DNA from: Cryptomeria japonica
Taxonomy: Eukaryota > Streptophyta > Pinopsida > Cupressales > Cupressaceae
Assembly: GCF_030272615.1 (NCBI RefSeq)
Contig: NC_081415.1
Location: 189,812,270 to 189,876,269 of the forward strand
Length of the DNA stretch: 64,000 nt
Direction: 5' to 3'
How positions within the stretch are numbered: the first letter of the stretch is position 1; the number at the start of each line of letters is the position of its first letter. Both the position numbers and the translations under genes were made by a program. Below, piece after piece: positions 1 to 11,740 of this stretch. The notes under the pieces are model-generated. The model searched no databases and was not told the origin of the DNA. It saw only the letters and a program-made list of their open reading frames with translations.

Positions 1-1051
1 CAAGAGATCTCATGCACAGATGGACACGTGATATCTCTCCATGTGAGCACTCAAAAGTCCAACAGAGGATTAAAACATGGTCATCGGATCGAACCTTTAT
101 GAAAATCTAATGGTTGGTAATGACTGACATGGCCCCCAGGCTCATGTTTCCACTTCGCTATGTGACCACCTAGTGGCCTGATTGACTATGTTGGATAGCG
201 GGGAACACCCCTTCCTTGTGTATCTCTTACTCTGCAACACCCTTTGTGTTGTCACTTTTGCCTCATGGTGTGATGGTAACACTACCCAGACCTTTGTTTT
301 CTTACCCCATAGGGCATCACTTCATCCACAAAAATCTTCATGGTATAGTGGGAGACAACCCCCTCTTCGTGTGGTTTATCCCGTGAGGCCTCCTTGAAAC
401 CTTGAAACTATTTGTGGGATGGTGGGGAAGCCACCCACCTAACCTTTTTCTTACCCACAGGGCATCACATGGACATTGATTTCTATCACATGGGGGGGGG
501 GGGGGGGGGGAGGAGAGACTGAGTCTCACCTCCTGCTATCCTGCACCATTCGTTGTATTTCCTCCCTTCTGCCAAACTGCCTCCCAAAAATTTCATGCAG
601 GATGGTGGGAAGGTTATTGTTCTCTTTGTTTCTTATCCCGCAAGAAAATTCACCTTTTTGTTTTGCATGTGCGAGGAAAATAATATCATAGGTAAGGATC
701 ACCATCCCACTATCCCATGGCACCATTTTTTGATCTTAGAAAAAACTTGCGGAGTAGCAGGGCCAAAAGCCTAAGAGGAAACTGTTAGCGGTCATTAAGA
801 GGAAATAAGGGGAAATTGGCCTGCCAACAATAGGGAACCCTCTTGCTGGTGTAAAATTGAGTGAGTTGACCGACCGACCTATTTAACTTAAAAATAAAAA
901 TGGAGCCCAAAAAGAAAAGACTCCTCTGTTGGTGCTTGCACGATGTACATAACACGAAGGTTATGCAATAACACATAACACACGGGTTATGCAAAAAACC
1001 TGGATTTCTCAGATTGGATCTATAGCTCAATTGACAGAAAAAAGGTCAACA
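1..1051 (-). repeat. Element B 3' LTR (partial, window edge)
   Basis: This stretch aligns collinearly with 8521-9042 and 16681-17013, which are the two halves of the other LTR. It ends in CA at 1051, which is TGTTGACC read on the minus strand. About 150 bp around 620-780 have no counterpart in the right LTR, so one copy has gained or lost sequence. A run of G at 491-510 corresponds to a G run near 9011-9021. Short apparent ORFs here are not coding. Confidence 0.85.
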
Positions 1052-1066
1052 TTTTGGTCACTCAAA
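1052..1066 (-). other. Element B degenerate polypurine tract
   Basis: Directly outside the LTR start, the minus strand reads GAGTGACCAAAA and then TGTTGACC. Element G has GAGGGGCAAAA before its TGTAGAC, so this looks like the same plus-strand priming site after decay. The 226 bp from here to the end of pol are 3' untranslated. Confidence 0.5.
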
Positions 1067-1291
1067 GGGGTCCCTAAGCCTTCTTATGGTAAGACCAGAT
1101 GTCCTTGTTTATCCATAGGGTGCAAAGTCACAAAAGGAGAACAAAAAAGGGAACCCTCCCTGCATCTTGTAAAAGTAAAAAAAAATCATCCAATCTAAAG
1201 GAACTAGCCTATGCACGAGCACTTATGGAAATCAAAAGAACATAAATTACAAATATTCACACTATTTATAAAAAGATTTGCAAAGTCACCC

Positions 1292-2480
1292 TTAAGAACA
1301 AGCCTTGAGATTTATGCCATTGACTACAATAGGGAGGTCTTCACCATTTAGCCTATCTAGATTGAAATAATTAGCCTTCTTGTAGCCTATAATCACATAG
1401 GGACCACTCCATATTGCATCAAATTTTGAGTGTCTCCCTGCCTTTTCTCTGTGAGCATCTCATTTTAGGACAAAATCTCCAACCTAGAAGGTCCTCAAAA
1501 TGGCTTTCTTGTCAAAATATATTTTAACCTATCCCTGATGGATATTTAGAGTATGCATAGCCCTATCTCTAGCCTCTTCAAGCCCTACAAGCTCAACATA
1601 CCTCACTGATAAGGCATCATTTTCCAAGAGCTCCAACTAATGTGCTAGGTCTAAAGATGACAACTCAATGGATAAGGGAAGCCTTTCTTCCCTTCCATAT
1701 ACTAGCATGAAAGGTGAGTTGCCTAAAGCTATTTTGGGAGTGATTCTATCAGCCCATAGGGCTATTCCCAACTTGAGGTGCCATGACCTCCGATTGTCTT
1801 CAAGAGTCTTCTTGATGATTATAATGAGATTTTTGTTGGACTCGGTTAAGCCATTACCTTGGGGATAGTAATTGGATGATGTTTTCAAAAACACACCATG
1901 TTGGAATTCCCATAGACTGATCTGAGATCCCACAAAGGCCTTAGAATTGTCTGATATAATTATGGAAGGGGCTCCAAATCTGGTTGCAATCCCCTCAAGG
2001 AATTGAACCACTGAAATTTTAGTTGCATGCTTCAAAGAAACTGCCTCTGCCGACCTTTTGAAATAGTTTGTGATGACCAAAATTCACTTGTGGTCTGCAC
2101 TTGACATTGGATTGATTGGGCCAATGAAATCAAGCCCCCATTGTGCAAAAGGTTGATCAACAAAGATAGGATGAAGGGGTAGATCTACTAATCTTTGTTT
2201 ACCTACAAAGAGTGCACATTCCTTGCACTGTCTGACCCACTTGTGAGCATCACCAAACAAGGAAGGCCAATAATAGCCTGCCCTTATGATTTTCATGGCT
2301 ATGGTCCTTGTTGAGAAATGGACACCTGAGGGCCCATTTTGAAACTCTTCTAGTAGCCTATTGGTCTAATCCTTTTGGATGCACCTTAGAAGAACATTGT
2401 TTAGGTCCCTTTTGAATAGGACCCCATCTACCAAAGCATAGGGGATGGATTGAAACCTTATATGTCTCCTCTTGGTTCTA
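1292..2480 (-). pseudogene. Element B integrase (broken)
   Basis: This is the integrase end of a gypsy polyprotein, which would insert element cDNA into the genome. The minus strand shows an HHCC zinc-binding region ending in QCKEC. A retroviral integrase core follows, with the three acidic residues visible in GLDFIGPI, IISDNSKAF and NGLTESNKN. The C-terminal module contains SGPYVIIGYKKANYFNLDR and ends NGINLKACS, stop at 1292. The whole stretch is one reading frame interrupted by stops, including a TGA where tryptophan is expected after ADHK. The catalytic residues survive although the frame does not. It is collinear with the RNase H upstream. Confidence 0.85.
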
Positions 2481-3215
2481 TCAAAGTGAGGAGGATAGTT
2501 ATCATCCCTTAGGAAGGCAATCATGTTTTGGAACTAGTCAATTTGCACATTTTCTTGGTTTTCAATCCATTCTTCATCCTGCAGCAAGAGGGAGACCTTT
2601 GAATATTTTTCAAAAGATGAATTGAACTTCTCACAGGGTCCTCTTCCCCTTACTAACCTGGTAATTTTGATATCAAGGTCATACTCCATGACCTTAGTGA
2701 TCCATCCAACTCTTTTCTCACCTATGTCCTTATTGAGAAGGAAATCTTTCACACTTGCATGTGCAACTAGGAGTTGAAACTAGTTGTTTGAGAGCATGTG
2801 TCTAAACTTTTTTAATTCTCTTACCACTATGATGACCTTCTTTTCCACATATCTATACCTGAGTTCATAATATTTTAGGCCTTCATTGAAAAAAGCTATA
2901 GGCTTCTCCAAATCATCTTGATTTAACTGTATTAGGATAGCAGATATACTTTCATCTCCTCCCAATGTATAAAGGATTAAATCCTTGTCATAGTTTGGAT
3001 TTACTAGGGTAGGAGCCCGAGAAATGGCTTGTTTGATTTGGTCAAATCCCTCCTTCCCTTCCTTGGTCCATTTGAAAGGTGGATCTTTCTTAAGCATGGT
3101 TGTGAGAGGCTTAACCAAGGTTGCAAGGTTTGGGATAAACCTTTTAACAAAGTTGATTCTTCCAAGGAAGCTCTGAAGTCCCTTCTTTTGATGTGAAAGT
3201 GGAAGAGACAATGGA
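2481..3215 (-). pseudogene. Element B Ty3-type RNase H (broken)
   Basis: This domain would degrade the RNA strand of the RNA-DNA hybrid during reverse transcription. Visible motifs include LQSFLGRINFVKRFIPNL (the gypsy thumb/connection region), LVKPLTTMLKKDPPFKW, and KPIAFFNEGLKYYELRY. It is in the same frame as the integrase downstream and in a different frame from the RT upstream, so a frameshift lies near 3144-3211. Stops interrupt it near 2777 and 2531. The expected TDAS motif has decayed to LGGDES. Confidence 0.8.
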
Positions 3216-4144
3216 TCCCACTCTCTCTAGGTCTATGACTAGACCATCTTTGGATACAATGTGTCCTAGTAGTTTGCCCTGATCAGTGGCAAATACACAC
3301 TTGTTGGGGTTCAAAGACACACCATACTCTTTGCACTTTTTGAATAATTGTTTAAGGTGAGAAAAATGCTCTACTACATGCTTAGAGTACATAGTGATAT
3401 CATCAAGATATACAAGTACGAATTCTTCTAATATTCCCTTAAAGGCCATATCCATGGCTCTTTGAAAAGTTGCACTTGCATTTTTTAGTCCAAAATGCTT
3501 TTTACAATAGACATAAGTGCCCCACTTAGTGGTAAATGTAGTCTTAAATTAGTCTGATTCTTCGACTACGATCTAATTATACCCCTAAGTATCCATCCAA
3601 GAATGAAAATATTTTTGAGCCACTAACTTTGGCTAAAATTTGTTCCATAGAAGGGAGGGGATAATGATCATTAAAGGGAGGCTCTGTTGAGGTCCCTAAA
3701 GTCTACACACAATTTGATTTCCCCATTCTTCTTCCTAACTGGAACAAGATTAGATACCCAAGAAGAATGTTTGATTCGAAAAAATAATGCTATATTCTAT
3801 AAGCTTCGATCTAGCTCCTTTCTCATCAAGGGCTCGATCTTGCGGTTTATAGGTCTTTTCTTTTGTCTAACTAGATTAGCATAAGGATCAATTTCTATGG
3901 TATTTTGAGCTAAGCTAGGGTCAAACCTTTTTAGATCCTCATATGTAAAAGCAAAAATATAATTATACTCTTGACAAATATTGATAAAAGTGCCTTTATC
4001 ATTTGGGGAACATACCTTTCCCAAGTTGAGAGATTTTCCATCAGATATGGGGACTAATTTGTAGTCTCCTTTCTTTGTGGCCAGGTTCATTTCTCTCCCT
4101 TTCATCTGATCATTAGTATTGAATATCCCTTCCAAGGTGATCAA
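3216..4144 (-). pseudogene. Element B reverse transcriptase (broken)
   Basis: The N-terminal part carries the gypsy pre-RT pattern: FINICQEYNYIFAFTYEDLK, then the RT entry region VRQKKRPINRKIEPLMRKEL. The catalytic YLDD lies near 3399-3410 in VLVYLDDITMYSKH, followed by NPNKCVFATDQGKLLGHIVS. The middle of the palm, about 3456-3796, is split among frames. This is plainly a Ty3/gypsy RT rather than copia, by the YLDD motif and the RT-RNase H-integrase order. It is not functional. Confidence 0.85.
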
Positions 4145-4340
4145 TCCCTAGGGCAGCTTATTTGAGGTCAACTGCATAATCTGATCTCCATACTGGTCCT
4201 AGAACATGCCTTGCTTTTGATGTGAGAACTATGCCTCCTCTTGTAGGAAGCTCACAATCTACTTATCAGAATCAAAGACCTACCATTTTACTTGGTTATC
4301 AGGCACTACAGGTCTCACCACAAGTTTGATCTACTGCAAC

Positions 4341-4735
4341 ATGAGATGGAATATCATGTTGGGCACCAATTGTTGCTAATCTATCAGCATGTTTATTTTG
4401 ATTTCTCGGGACACTAGAAATATTGAAGACCTCAAAACCTTCAATTAGGTCCCATGCTCTATGCTTGTAGGAATTGAGAAGGTTTTTCTTGGTGGTACTT
4501 TAAGCTCTAATCTAATTTACAACCAACTCATTGTCTCCATGCACTTTTGAGGATTTGATCCCTCTCTTTTGTGCCATTTGGAGACGCAAAATCAAAGCTT
4601 CACACTCAGATACATTGTTGGTGCAACAAAAATGAAGTCTGAAAGAAAAATAGTATTTCTCCCCTTTTGGAGAAATAAGAAGCACATCGATCCCTGCACC
4701 ATTTTTGTTCTTGAGCCATCAAAGAACATATCCCA
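4341..4735 (-). pseudogene. Element B second, archaeal-type RNase H-like domain upstream of RT
   Basis: Reading two minus-strand frames across a 1-nt shift near 4710 gives FDGSRTK, NGAGIDVLLISPKGEKYYF, TNNVSECEALILRLQMAQ, VHGDNELVVN and VPRNQNKHADRLA. These match the four acidic active-site positions and spacing of the extra RNase H (aRNH) found in plant Tat-lineage gypsy elements. It lies between protease and RT, separate from the ordinary RNase H at 2481-3215. Its position before the RT is the notable point. Frameshifts and a TAG after VVN show it is dead. Confidence 0.75.
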
Positions 4736-4799
4736 CAATCTACTTATGTCACTGTCTTCTTTTTCAGAGATTGGGGATAGCGGCATCCTCTTCATGGAT

Positions 4800-5690
4800 G
4801 CAATAGGTACCTAGGCCCGTTTCTTTGATCTCATCAATGGGATCAAACTGAAATTCATTTGCCCACTCATCAAGTAGGCAATCATGAACCTCCTCTAACT
4901 AATTTGTAGGCTCTCTTACTAAAATTTCTTCTTTCTCTTTATGGAGAGTACAATTCATGTCAATAGGACTAGGAGTGTAGGGCTCTATATGATCTTTGGC
5001 AACAGGCTCAATGCTAATAGTTACTTTGGTACCATATCTTGTCGTAAACAACATGTGTGACCAATTAGAAGATAGGTAGACACCTATCTTAGTAGTGAAT
5101 TCCCTAGGTAAACAAATGGAAAAATAAGTAGGGAGGTCAATCATTCAGATGCCTTGCAACACACTACAACCCGGGTAGGCATGTAAGGTCAAATTTAAAT
5201 CTTTAATGACCCCAACAATCTGAACTGATGTGCCATGAAGTTGTACCACCCCTCTTGTGATAGGCTCATATTTGATACCTAGGTGGACAGTTATTTCCTT
5301 AGGCATAACTAAACTACTAGCCCCACTATCTATCATACAATTATGAACAAGTTTATCTCCTATGATTAATGATAGATAAAAATGGGGAGGCTTACTGGTT
5401 TTCTGCTTCCAATGGCTGCACCAAGCTTGTAGGAATGGAATAATTGCTCTCTTGACTGGTATCCTCTGCAACATCCATCCCCTTTAGGGTTGCCCGAAGT
5501 AGGTCTCTTTGAGATGGGATAGCAAGAACATCCCACATAGATACATTAAGGCTGGCCCTCTTCATCCGTTCAACAATATTAAAGGAGATGGAAGCCTTAG
5601 TAGAGGTCTCGGTGGCAACAAGGTCTATTTTTGATATGGTAGGAGCCCTAGGTGACTCTCCTTGTATGCCCTTTTGAGTCACATCCTTCT
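4800..5690 (-). pseudogene. Element B aspartic protease region (broken)
   Basis: The retroviral-type protease would cut the polyprotein. The catalytic loop is visible as CMIDSGASSLVMPKEI (DSGAS at about 5312-5329), followed by LHGTSVQIVGVIKDLNL. The C-terminal continuation DLPTYFSICLPREF lies in a neighbouring stretch after a stop at 5145. An upstream segment contains ATETSTKASISFNIVERMKR. Flanks are gag on the 5' side and aRNH on the 3' side. Confidence 0.75.
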
Positions 5691-7200
5691 CTTAATTCGG
5701 AGAAGCCGCCTTATTAGGGGTCTTCGGCATTGTAGTCTTCATGGAAGCCTGTGGAGTTTGAGTTGTTGTGGTAGAAGAAGCACTAGGGTCTATGGCCCTA
5801 TTTTTTGATCTTGAATTGATGGCCACATCATCCCCACTAGTTTGATTTATTCCACATAAATCAGCCCCTTTCCAATTCACAAAATTTGCATCTCCATGTG
5901 GATGACTAGAGCCATCAGCAAACTATTGCTGCTCTGATGTTATTGGCTCATTTTGTGCCACTAAGGCCTGAGAAAACTCACCATTTTGGCATGCGGCCTG
6001 ATTCTGTGGTTGATTGCATGGAGTACACCAATATTGTTCCTAAGAAAGATTGTTCTGAATAGGCACTAGTACCTTCAAGGTACTTGCAGCTAAGGGATTC
6101 AAGCTATTCAAGGGACTAGCATTACTCCATTGGTTCTACCCTTTGAAATTTGATCTCTATTATTGATAATTTTAATTTTGTTGCTGGTAGGTCTTATTAC
6201 TTTGAAACTATTGCCTCTTCAAGGTCACCAACTCATTGTTGAGTCCTTGCATCAAAGTCTTAAGCTCTTTCAACTCTAACAGGGGTGGAATAGGTGTTAG
6301 TATGAGTAGACGACTTGTGGAAGCCATTGGAATAGGAGCCCCTAGAAATAAGGGCATTGAAGGCCTAGGAGACAATATTCCTACCTAGATTAAGCAATTT
6401 TCTACCCTTATGGCAGTATCATATGCCCCAGGAAGGTTGTCTCCTCCCATAGATTGAATCATAGTTGCATTATCATTGTTCAAAGCCCTAAGAAAGTATA
6501 AAAAGGCATGATTTGATGAAGGCTTTACCAGTGATGCGATTCTATCCCATGTTTTTTGGAATCTATAATTAAAATCACCCATGAACTCATGGGGTTCTCT
6601 TTTTATTGTAGTTAGCTTCTCCATAAGTGATGGATGGTCACTTTTGTCCTCAAAATGTTTGCACAATTTCTCCCCTAACTCATCCCAATTGTGAACAGAG
6701 TTAGGAGATAGTCCTTTGTACCACTAAAGGGCCTTTCCTTTAAATGAGGCAACAAGAAGGCTCATTGCAACATTGTCTTTAGTGGCATCAAATACAATAT
6801 AGATGCTTGACACATCCTGGATGTGTTCCTCTGGGGAGGTAGATGTCTCTCTAGTAAAAAAAGGTAAAGCCTTCAGGGTTTCTACTCGAATGTTATCTTT
6901 TTGAGTTAGGATTAAAGGGTTGCCACCATTAAAGGTGACAAATTTATGTGCTCTTGGCACTACCATGGTGAATAGGGTTATATTGATATGGATGGTAGGG
7001 CCTCTAGGCTGTGCTAATCTTAGGAATGGTGGTGTAGAAAGAGACCTTAGGGGTGTAGATGGTTCTCCTTGAGTTCCCCTAATAGGTGACAAATAATTCC
7101 TACTTATAGTTCTTCTATAATTTGAATAAGGAAGCTGGATAAATTGAAAATTACCTCTAGAAGATGCTCTGGTTTGTATTCTTGGCATGTAAGGCTGCAA
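5691..7200 (-). pseudogene. Element B gag (broken)
   Basis: The capsid-like retrotransposon gag domain is recognisable: GPTIHINITLFTMV, then FYTRE-like FFTRETSTSPEEHIQDV, then WYKGLSPNSVHNWDELGEKL and FEDKSDHPSLMEKLTTIKRE. A TAG replaces an expected glutamine between GKAL and WYKG near 6725. About 5691-6380 is low-complexity and mostly unreadable, with a threonine-rich stretch near 5700-5780. I could not identify a clear zinc knuckle. The start at 7200 is only the furthest open position, and leader sequence lies between it and the PBS. Confidence 0.75.
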
Positions 7201-7315
7201 TTGGTATCATCAAGAGTCTGAATTTGTCCTTAGAGCTGCCAAGTGCTTGAATTGATTTCCTCCAAAGGTAGGAATGCTAAGAGAAACACCGAATCCTTAG
7301 CATGAATGTTTGAAA

Positions 7316-7335
7316 GGTCCCACCGGGTGTGCCAA
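7316..7335 (-). other. Element B primer binding site
   Basis: The minus strand reads TTGGCACACCCGGTGGGACC four bases inside the 5' LTR end. Element G carries a very similar site at 39839-39858. This fixes the orientation of B and the inner LTR boundary at 7340. I do not assign the tRNA. Confidence 0.75.
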
Positions 7336-7339
7336 AAAT

Positions 7340-9042
7340 TGCTATCACAAAAGTTCACCCACTTGATTAGAAATCTTTGTCATCAACCTTGGGCAATATG
7401 GAATCAACCTCTAAGAGTGAGACTTGCAAAAGCGAGGTTGAATCTTTGGAGAAGGCCGACTTCCTCTTCAATCTAATGCAAGTGTTGGACTAACCCAACA
7501 CTAAAATATCTAATCTACTGGTCTGATTGGGGAAAAGGGAGAAAGAGGGATTCTTAAAAGAAAGGAAAAAGTTCACACCTAGATTTAATATGATCTTCTT
7601 ACCTGTAACTACACAAAATATGAATAAAAACTACTCAAGACATGCATAGGATCCTATCATACTTAGCTTCCTAAGAAGGTAGAAGGTTGGAAATCTTAAA
7701 GATGACAAGAGGGATTGAAAATACCCCACAGATAACACCTAAAGAAGGATCAACACAATCACTATGCTAAGGAGAACTCAAAGAAAGATGCATTCAAACA
7801 ACAAGGTAAAGAAAGTACATGAGTTATGAGAATTGAATAGAGGCAAAATAAGTAAATTCTATTCATAAGAAGGCAAATAAAATTTTACATATGCAGATAA
7901 AGAAAGAGAAGATGCTAAAAATATTACATAAATTGCCTTTATAGTTTAGGCATAACTCAAACTGGACTATAGATAGGAACCCTAACCCTAACCAGGGTTA
8001 GATTACAAAAAGGAAGAGGGGAGAAGAAAACCCGTTTGAATGATTTGAGTTGTAACGTACAAAATCTCCTATGTGAGTGTCCAATCATCTAGGAGGAAAC
8101 AAAACTACTCCGCAGATGAAGCAACCCCTACACAGAAGCATGGTTGAGTACACTCCTAACAAAAGTCTTTGATCCATAATGAATGAGCATGGGTTTCATC
8201 TAAAATCAGCTGTAGTGGTATGGGAGGGACAATCATCTCTTGAAAATCAGGAGAAATTTACATGCAATGGCATCTAAGAAATCTCTGTTAGACCCAAAAG
8301 TCTTCATAATGCCTTGAAGAGGCATGAGTAGCATCTAGAATTGACCTGGAGGGTCACTTCTGGAGTTATGGTGATAATTCCTGGTGGTTGAATGAAAATC
8401 CAATTTGAGATTGGGCGCAAACTGAGCACAAAAAACATCTCGACTATCAGGTCGACAACCACCCACTTGCAGGGAAATTGAAATTCAATAATTACCACAA
8501 AATTGAATATACCATCAATTAAGAGATCTTGCACATAGATGTTCTTGTGAGATATCTCCATGTGAGCACTTGAAATCCCAATGGAGAATTAAACATAGTC
8601 GTCGGATCAGACCTTTATGAAAATCCAATGATTAGTAATGACTGATGTGGCCCCAAGGCTCACGTTTCCACTTCACTATGTGACCGCCTAGTGGCTTGAT
8701 AGACCGTGCAATATAGTGAGGAACACCCCTTCCTTGCATATCTCTTACCCCACAACACCCTTCATGTTGTTGCTTTTGCCTTGGGGGGTGGCGGGAACAC
8801 TACCTACACCTTTGTTTTCTTACCTTGTATGGCATCACTGCATCCACAAAAAGTCCTCGTGGGATAGTGGGAGGCAACCCCCTCTTCATGTGGTTCATCC
8901 CGCGAAGCCCCCTTGAAACATTGAAGTTGTCTATGAAATGGCAAGGAGGCCACCCGCCTAACCTTTTTCTTACTTCACAGGGGGTCACCTATGTGTTGAT
9001 TGGTTTGAGAGGGGGGGGGGGAGAGAGACCAAGTCTCACCTT
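7340..9042 (-). repeat. Element B 5' LTR, proximal part
   Basis: It starts with TGCTATCAC on the plus strand next to the PBS. From 8521 it is homologous to position 2 onward of the left LTR. It is interrupted after 9042 by element A and resumes at 16681. The region 7340-8520 has no coding content. Its left-LTR counterpart lies outside the window. Confidence 0.82.
9038..9042. repeat. Target-site duplication of element A (ACCTT), left copy
   Basis: ACCTT here and again at 16676-16680 flanks element A exactly at the TG and CA ends of its LTRs. Confidence 0.92.
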
Positions 9043-10650
9043 TGTTGGCTTTTATGTGAATCGGCATGGCATTATGCAAACCAGCATGAAGACATAATGA
9101 TATTGTATGTTGTCATTGATGTCAATATGAGACATGGTGTGAACCGGCACATGTGATAGGTGAAGAGAGAGGAACCGACATATGTATGAACTAGTTTATA
9201 TGCCAAAGTGAAGCGGCATAGTTGTTCAAGGTGAACTGGCATGTAGTTATGGGAACCGACACATGGAAGCATTGTATGACTACCGGTTGGTAGGTAGCTT
9301 CCACTTCAGGGTTTCTGGTTGGAGTATCTTAAGTTTATGTGACTCAATCAGTGATTCTTGTGTGATAAGTTAGTAGTATGATGGAGGATAGATCATGTTG
9401 CCACGTAAGCTCTGTGTGCGTGAAGGATCTTGCATGAAGATGACTATTCCTATCTACCTCGGGAATGTGTGAAGTCTATCAAATGGTAATAATGCATGAT
9501 GGGTTATCAGCTACCATGAAAATGATGGATAATGGACAATGGAGAATGTCTTGAGATTGATTCAAGATTGTTGCATTTAATGCAATATGATTCAACAGTC
9601 AGGATCGAACCATTTGAATTGCTTAACCTAACAGGTTTAGGGTTTAGGGTTTTTGGCACCGACCTGTATGTTTCCTATAAGGTCGATGTTGTGTTTCTTT
9701 CTGAAGTTGTTGGAAAAAGTTGTGAGTGTGTATCCAAAGAAAGTGATACGTGATTCCTGCCAGACCAAAGGAGAGAAAAGATACCTGCAAAGTGAATGTG
9801 CAGAAGGAAAAGAGGAGCCTAAATAGATCTACATTAGCATTGAGTGCTGTTAACAGATCATTGTAATACTTGTTGATCTCTAACCACTTCAATAGTTGTA
9901 AAATCCCCTAACAGGGTAGCCTTAACTAGCTTGATTCAAAATCCCTTAAATCGGGTGGTCTTAACCGGCTTGTTTCAAATCCCTTAACCAAGTAACTCGA
10001 GGCTAATGAGTTCTGAGAAGCTAGAGAAGCTTAGGAGATCCTTTCAGCTATTGAGTTCTTGAAATCCTCTAACAAGGTGACCCTACCGGGTTTAACCCTT
10101 AACCGGGTGATCCCTAACAAGATCGGTTCCTACCATAACCTATTGTACTATCCTTAACCGGACAAGGCTCCTAACAGAGTGGACTTCTAAAGAGTTCAAA
10201 AAGCAGCTTGTGGGTATTCATCCCCACCATGGTTTTTCCCAGTTGGGTTTCCACATGAAAATATGTGTGTCATGTGAAATGCTTTTGTCTTGTGATGCTT
10301 TGTTTTATCTGTTAAGCACATGAAGGTTCTATGTTTTATGCCTGTCTATAAAACATATTGAATTCACTATTGTGAAGATCTAATGAATAAGTTTACTTGT
10401 TTATGCATAAGAGTATAATGATACTGTAGTATTGAGCTAAGAGGAAAGCTTATTGAGTGACCAGTTCATAACTAATTGAGCTATACTGGATGTTCCCGGT
10501 TGCACTCTGTTTTACCAGTATCCCTGTTTGTCAGTCATTTGGAGTATTTCCTATCAAACTAGTTTTGGACTGTATTTGTGTTTGTATTGATTCACCCCCC
10601 CCCCCTTCTCAGTACTGGTTTGGTACTAGTGGTTCATTATTGAGTTATCA
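9043..10650 (+). repeat. Element A 5' LTR
   Basis: It begins TGTTGGC and ends GAGTTATCA, followed by AT and the PBS. Its first 250 bp contain many degenerate copies of a GAACCGGCA(C/T)ATG-like word. It includes a TTTAGGGTTTAGGG stretch near 9635-9650, the module CCACCATGGTTTTTCCC near 10222-10260 and a C tract in TTCACCCCCC near 10589. Small apparent ORFs are incidental. Confidence 0.93.
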
Positions 10651-10652
10651 AT

Positions 10653-10664
10653 TGGTATCAGAGC
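10653..10664 (+). other. Element A primer binding site (initiator-Met tRNA type)
   Basis: TGGTATCAGAGC lies 2 bp downstream of the LTR. This is the standard plant copia PBS complementary to the 3' end of initiator methionine tRNA. Confidence 0.93.
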
Positions 10665-10719
10665 ACTCCAGGTCCTCTATGTTGTAAGTTTAGCCACTTG
10701 AGGAAAAGATCCTAGTCAA

Positions 10720-11740
10720 ATGATGAAGAGGGAAGGTCCAAAGTTTAACAGGGAAAATTTTGGTATATGGAAAGACAGAATGAAGATATTCATCAAAAGC
10801 ATGGGTGTTCAACACTAGAGTTATGTTGAAAATGTATATGTTGTTCCTACCGGTACACTCACCAATGACCAAAAGAGAGAGATACAAGAAAATGGGCAAG
10901 TCATGGAAGCCCTTATTAGTAGTCTATCTGACATTGAGTTCATTGATGTTCAGGACAAGGCAAATCCCAAAGAGGTATGGGATGCTCTTGAAAATATCTA
11001 TGGTGGTGATGAGCATGTAAAATAGGCTAAGGAAGAGAGCCTGAGAGGAAAGTTTGAAGACATGCAGATGGTTGAAGGAGAGACCATTCAGCAGTATGGG
11101 ATAAGAATCAAAATAGTTGTTGGAGAAATAAAGAGTGCAGGTGGCAAAATAGAAGATTCCACTATGGTAAGCAAAGTCTTGAGATCCCTATTGCCGGTCT
11201 ATGCAATAAGGGTTGCTGCTATTCAAGAGTTGAGATCAATAGACAGGTCTAAGGCATCCTTGGACTCCATCATAGCCAAGTTGATAGCCTATGAACTAAA
11301 TAGTTTTGATGGCAGTGTTCAAAAGATAGAATCAGCTTTTAAAGCCTCTGCTATACCATCCAGAAAAGGAAAAGAGGCTAGCACTAGTGGGGAACCTAAT
11401 CAGAATAGAGAAATGAAGGATGAGGAGTTTCTAATGGAATTTGAAGCTCTTCTTGCTAGGAGATTTCCAAAAGGAACTAGTAAATACAAAGGTAAGCTCC
11501 CTTTGAAATGTTTCTCCTATAATTGGATAGGACATATTGCTATGAACTATCCTAATAGTGACAACAAGGATAAACCGGAAAGGTTCAAGAAATTCAAAGG
11601 AGGAAACCAGAGAAACTGTTTTGTGGTAGTTGATGAAGGTGTCACAGATGAGGAATCAGAAGATGAAGAGAATGAAGACATTGTGTTTGTTGTTGTAAAG
11701 GAAGATGTGGTAGACAAGAAGGCTCTTGTCTCTTGGTTTG
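10720..11740 (+). pseudogene. Element A gag (broken)
   Basis: The frame opens at ATGATGAAGAGG, 55 bp after the PBS. A copia gag domain follows (NFGIWKDRMKIFIKSMG, VWDALENIYGGDEHVK, LRGKFEDMQMVEGETIQQY). Two in-frame TAGs fall near 10816 and 11023, where related elements keep a sense codon. The zinc knuckle is degenerate (CFSYNWIGHIAMNYPN), with two cysteines changed to tyrosine. An acidic stretch then leads into the protease. Gag would package element RNA. Confidence 0.85.

Noticed and set aside
491-510. Long G and C homopolymer runs as quadruplex-forming control sites
   Set aside because: They are single uninterrupted runs in LTRs, varying in length between copies, and could partly be sequencing length errors. 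I cannot support a function.
9634-9653. Telomere-like TTTAGGG repeats (also near 38619, 58119 and 35190)
   Set aside because: Only about two units, always inside LTR or repeat DNA and conserved between LTR copies, so they are not telomeric arrays.
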